Below are positions 60,556 to 64,000 of a stretch of 64,000 nt of DNA, one piece after another. Source of the DNA: Megalopta genalis (lineage: Eukaryota; Arthropoda; Insecta; Hymenoptera; Halictidae). Below the pieces are notes generated by a model. That model saw nothing but the letters and a program-made list of their open reading frames with translations, was not told the DNA's origin and did not search any database. Each line of letters opens with the position of its first letter. Position 1 is the stretch's first letter. The translations under genes were made by a program, and so were the position numbers. The DNA lies in assembly GCF_051020955.1 (NCBI RefSeq), contig NC_135013.1, forward strand, positions 40,671,087-40,735,086, written 5' to 3'.

Positions 60556-63500
60556 ATGTCAGAGCCAGAAGAAAGTCTGGCAGCGCCCGATAGCACTACG
60601 AGGGAACAAAAGTTGAGTTTCTCTCATGGAGACGATGTTCTTCTACAACATAAGGATGGGAAATATTATCTTGGAACAGTTGTTGAGGTAAATTTGTTAA
60701 TTGGTATTATAAGCAGTCCTGTAATACATCAATTTTAGATGAATAGAATTTTCTTCAGTTTTATTGCAAACTTGAATCTTGTATTGTTGTTTGGTATGTA
60801 TTCTAATATTGTATATATAAATATAGGTGGACTTGGCGAGGGAAAGATGCCTTGTCAAATTTATGGATAATACCTCCTCCTGGTCTTCGGTCAAGGAGCT
60901 GACAAAGTTATCAATGCCAGACTCCGATGTTATGTGTGTTCTGTGTAAAAAATCTCAGCCTAAGACTGATAATGACATTATTGTTTGCGACAAATGTGGT
61001 CGTGGTTATCATCAGCTTTGTCATCAGGTAATCAATTGTATTTGTTTAAATATGAAGATAAGGTTTAAATATGAATATTGTAGTATAGATACATAATAGT
61101 TTGTGAAATGATTGAAACTGAAACATTTACTTACAGCCTCAGATATCAAAAGAAGAAACTGCAGCCGAGGCACATTGGATGTGTAAAAGATGTGTAGATA
61201 GTCAACCACGGACAAGAGAACTTGTGGAACCAAAAACTTCTATGGTAAAGGCAAGTATTAGAAAAGTATGCAGTGGAAGAGATCAACCTCAGCCGCCACC
61301 AGATGATATGACAAAGTTGCCGTACGATGTAGGTATCTCAAATTATGCATTCTTTTGAATTGTGTTTAAAAAAAGAAATTTGAATATTTTTATTATTATT
61401 TCATGACAAATAATTATTGACTGGAATGTAAATGTAATCTATTTTATTACAGCCTAATATGTTAAGTTGGGATGCACATCATAGAGTAAATGCTGAACAA
61501 ATTTATTGTTATTGTGGGCTCAATGGAGAATGGTATACACAAATGCTACAGTGTGCTCGTTGCAAACAGTGGTTTCATGAAAAGTGTGTCAGTTGTCTAA
61601 CTTATCCTTTATACAGTGGAGATAGGTGAGTGTTAAAATGAAATTTGTTAAAGAAAAAGTTTGTAAATAGTGTTTAATTTACGTCTCTTGACCTTTGTAG
61701 GTTTTACGTTTTTGTTTGTTCAATGTGCAATTATGGAAAAGAGTTCGTACGGCGACTAGAATTAAAATGGGTAGATCTGGTGCACCTGATGTTGTACAAT
61801 TTGACTGTTTACAATGCTAAAAAGTATTATGATTTGGATACTGTTATTGTACCTTATGCAAATGATAATTGGAATACTTTACAGCTTCCACCACGGGTGA
61901 GGATCTTTATATGTTTATATAAATAAAAATCAAATTATACATGAAAATTAAACTTTCTACAACATATAATGTCGTGGATACATATAAATATTTTTTACTT
62001 TTAGATCAGAGATGTCAGTGCTCAAATACGGAGAGAATCTATATTAGCAATACTGACAAATAATAGGAACAGGTTTAAATGTGGCAGAGAAATAAAGAAA
62101 CGTACTACGATATGGGGGCTTAGAGTTAGATTGCCACCACCATGCCCAATTGTTAATCTTCCAGCAAGTGGTGTAATAGACGACTCTGTGTTACGTAGTT
62201 GCTGGGGTGCTAATAAAAGACTGCAATACCTTCCTCCACCTACAGGGTTAGTCCATATGCAACTATAAAATTTAGATTTTGTTTAACATTTTCCTATCTT
62301 GTACATAGCTATCTTATTTCAAACATTCATTTCTTTCATTTTCTTTTTTTCACTTTCTCGAGTTAAAACCTACTATATTATATTGTATTATAATATATCA
62401 TATTATATTACATTCTACTACTTACATAGATCTTTACGTATATATTTCTTCTTTCCTCTGCTGCTTCTCTGTTTCCTTCTTTCTCTGTTTGTATCTTCTT
62501 TTTTCTTCTTTCCCAATAGCTGTTTCATTTCTTTGTACTTCTGCATTTTATTTGTGTTATTAGCTGCAGGCTTTCATCTCTTTTCATCTTGCTTAATTAT
62601 TCTGGCACTTATATTATTCTAATGTGTTGTATCTTTGATTATATTTTGATTTTTATATCTTTCCATTTTGTACTTGTCTTTAAATGTCTAAATTTCATTT
62701 TGTCAGCTTCTCTGCCACTTCTTTCCCTTTATCCTCTATTTGGATGATCACCTCTGACTCATTCAATTTCTTCTGAGATAGTTTCCCCTATCTTTTCCAT
62801 GTTTGTATTTTTCACTTTTGACCTGCGCATATCCTTATCTTTTTCCTTTTCGTGTCTTTCAGCACTATGTAGTCTAATGTGGGCGTGTTTAATCCAAGTA
62901 ACCATTTCATGTACTTGAATTTTTATCCATCTTGTTCTTTCTTTTGTATCCTCATTTCTTTGAAATTTTCTTGACCATCTCTGTGTTCTCTCCATTCTAT
63001 TTCCATTTCAAAATCTCTACTCATCTCACTTCTCCAAATATTAATATTTTTTTATTAATCACATTCATTGGTATATATATTGCTTATAATTATATATAGT
63101 GTATAGTTTATAGTTATATATTATATGTATAATAATGTATGTATTGGTAATATTATTAGCCAGATTTTATCTATTTATATTATAAGCAAAATATATTATT
63201 TCAGACCGATAAGTTTACCAGAGAGTACAAAACAATTGACTTCATTAAAACAAAGCACAGCAGAGAATTTAGAAATTCCTGTGAATCCATCAGATGTGGT
63301 AATGCGTGGAACAATTTATCAAAATTCTGAAGCGGAGCAAAGTTCTTGTCCAAGTCCAAGCCCACCAAGTCAGTTCACACAATCACTAAGAGAAAGGTAC
63401 AAAATCTTATTGCATTAAAATAACAATATGTATTAAATATTCATGTAGCCAATTACATAACCAATATTTAATATAATTAAATCTATGCATAGGTATAGTG

Positions 63501-64000
63501 GAGGTGGATTTGTAAAGAAATCATTTCCATTCCCTAAATTGAGTTTACAAAGAAGAAGACGTTTGATGGCATTAGGCAGTTCACGAGAAAGAATGTTACG
63601 TAAACACAAGAAAAGAGAGAAAGGTGATGGTTCTCTAAGTAAAGCTCAGGGTGTTAGAGAAGCTAGATACAGGAAAGCAAGAAAATTACTAAAAAATGCT
63701 ATAGCCAAGGTATTTAATCACATTCTTCAATTTAAACGTTTATTAAAGGAAATATGACCCAACTTCCTATTACACTTTTATTAGAGCAAGTCTCGAAGTT
63801 CAGAAGCATCGGATTTACCACCGACGCCTCCGACTTCGGTTTCTGGGCCTCCCACACCGCCGGCTACGACTTCCGGAATATCTGAATTATCTGTGCCTAG
63901 TTCTGTGGAATTGATGCATCCTTTACCACCATCAACCTCTGCGGACACGAGTGGGGATGAGACAAGTTCAAGGGGAACACTGGATTCTTTTATACCACCG
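60556..64000 (+). CDS. Pcl: Polycomb-like (PHF1/MTF2/PHF19 family), PRC2 accessory protein, 3' end beyond window
   Basis: Exons with canonical splice sites: 60542-60687 (ATG at 60556), 60827-61027, 61137-61328, 61453-61625, 61701-61896, 62005-62246, 63205-63396, 63493-63709, 63785 to window end. Phases agree and give 587 residues without a stop. Domains: Tudor (about 22-72); PHD1 with C81, C84, C98, C101, H106, C109, C127, C130; PHD2 with C194, C196, C209, C212, H217, C220, C239, C242; then the extended-homology/winged-helix domain (about 243-335, GREIKKRTTIWGLR) that in this family binds CpG DNA. A basic stretch (QRRRRLMALG...RKHKKREKG) and a Ser/Pro/Thr-rich region follow. The family docks PRC2 on chromatin and stimulates H3K27 methylation. 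The C-terminal chromo-like domain must lie downstream. The start follows an acceptor by 14 bases and is the first ATG. Two of four Tudor cage aromatics appear replaced (H32 and S61/S62). Confidence 0.96.
62247..63204 (+). other. Long Pcl intron with pyrimidine-rich interior
   Basis: At 958 bp it is far longer than the other introns (mostly 70-140 bp). 62290-63020 is pyrimidine-rich on the coding strand (TTCTTTTTTTCACTTTCTCG), giving spurious frames on both strands (62299-62622 plus; 62995-62759 minus, Lys/Glu/Arg-rich). It may contain an old insertion. Confidence 0.6.

Noticed and set aside
60697..60894. Minus-strand frame over Pcl exon 3
   Set aside because: It is antisense to an intron and a well-supported Tudor-coding exon.
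62299..62995. Open frames inside the long Pcl intron
   Set aside because: Pyrimidine-rich intron sequence gives Phe/Leu-rich plus and Lys/Glu-rich minus translations; the flanking exons splice cleanly across it.
1..64000. tRNA, rRNA and CRISPR-like arrays
   Set aside because: No sequence with both tRNA promoter boxes and a cloverleaf was found, no rRNA similarity, and no regularly spaced identical repeats with unique spacers. The 43-bp repeats at 11478-11575 belong to a transposon.

Overview
The window looks like nuclear DNA of an insect, most likely a hymenopteran (bee, ant or wasp). Reasons: very AT-rich spacer broken by many 0.4-1 kb GC-richer islands, short introns (mostly about 70-140 bp) in the one multi-exon gene, abundant (CT)n/(GA)n microsatellites, and many small DNA-transposon derivatives. 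Insect is well supported by the gene content and architecture; Hymenoptera is inference.

Right end (55.4-64 kb): the gene-dense part. A short candidate first coding exon on the minus strand (55433-55466) has a good start context and a consensus splice donor, but no further exon was identified. About 0.8 kb away on the plus strand is an intronless LRRC57 orthologue (56240-56956), so the GC-rich interval between them may be a divergent promoter. Next comes Polycomb-like (Pcl; vertebrate PHF1/MTF2/PHF19), with nine coding exons from 60556 to beyond the window edge. They encode a Tudor domain, two PHD fingers, the extended-homology/winged-helix domain and the start of a basic and Ser/Pro-rich region. 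Pcl is the PRC2 accessory factor that helps bring H3K27 methylation to chromatin.

Left and middle (1-55.4 kb): no recognisable protein family. It is either a gene desert or a very long intron of the minus-strand gene starting at 55466. It holds (a) GC-richer islands of unknown function, perhaps conserved regulatory DNA; (b) two phase-compatible minus-strand candidate exons (26430-26247 and 24305-24085) with coding-like codon use but no identity; (c) a dense set of short mobile elements. The latter comprise three TTAA-flanked piggyBac-like elements of about 340 bp, a palindrome-rich foldback family ending in CAGAGTTGGGC, a TA-flanked family with GACTGCGGATTTTATGCA ends, hairpin elements near TACAGGGTG termini, a 1.9-kb element with about 130-bp inverted repeats, and a decayed transposase tail. 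Local tandem duplications and minisatellites fill much of the rest.

The most interesting observations are: the filled/empty-site pair of a piggyBac-like element inside a tandem duplication; two unrelated element families whose interiors are built from short palindromes that differ from copy to copy; a 30-bp inverted templated insertion flanked by perfect 14-bp direct repeats; and the orphan first exon facing 55 kb without recognised exons. All identities and boundaries come from reading the sequence; no alignment or search was run.
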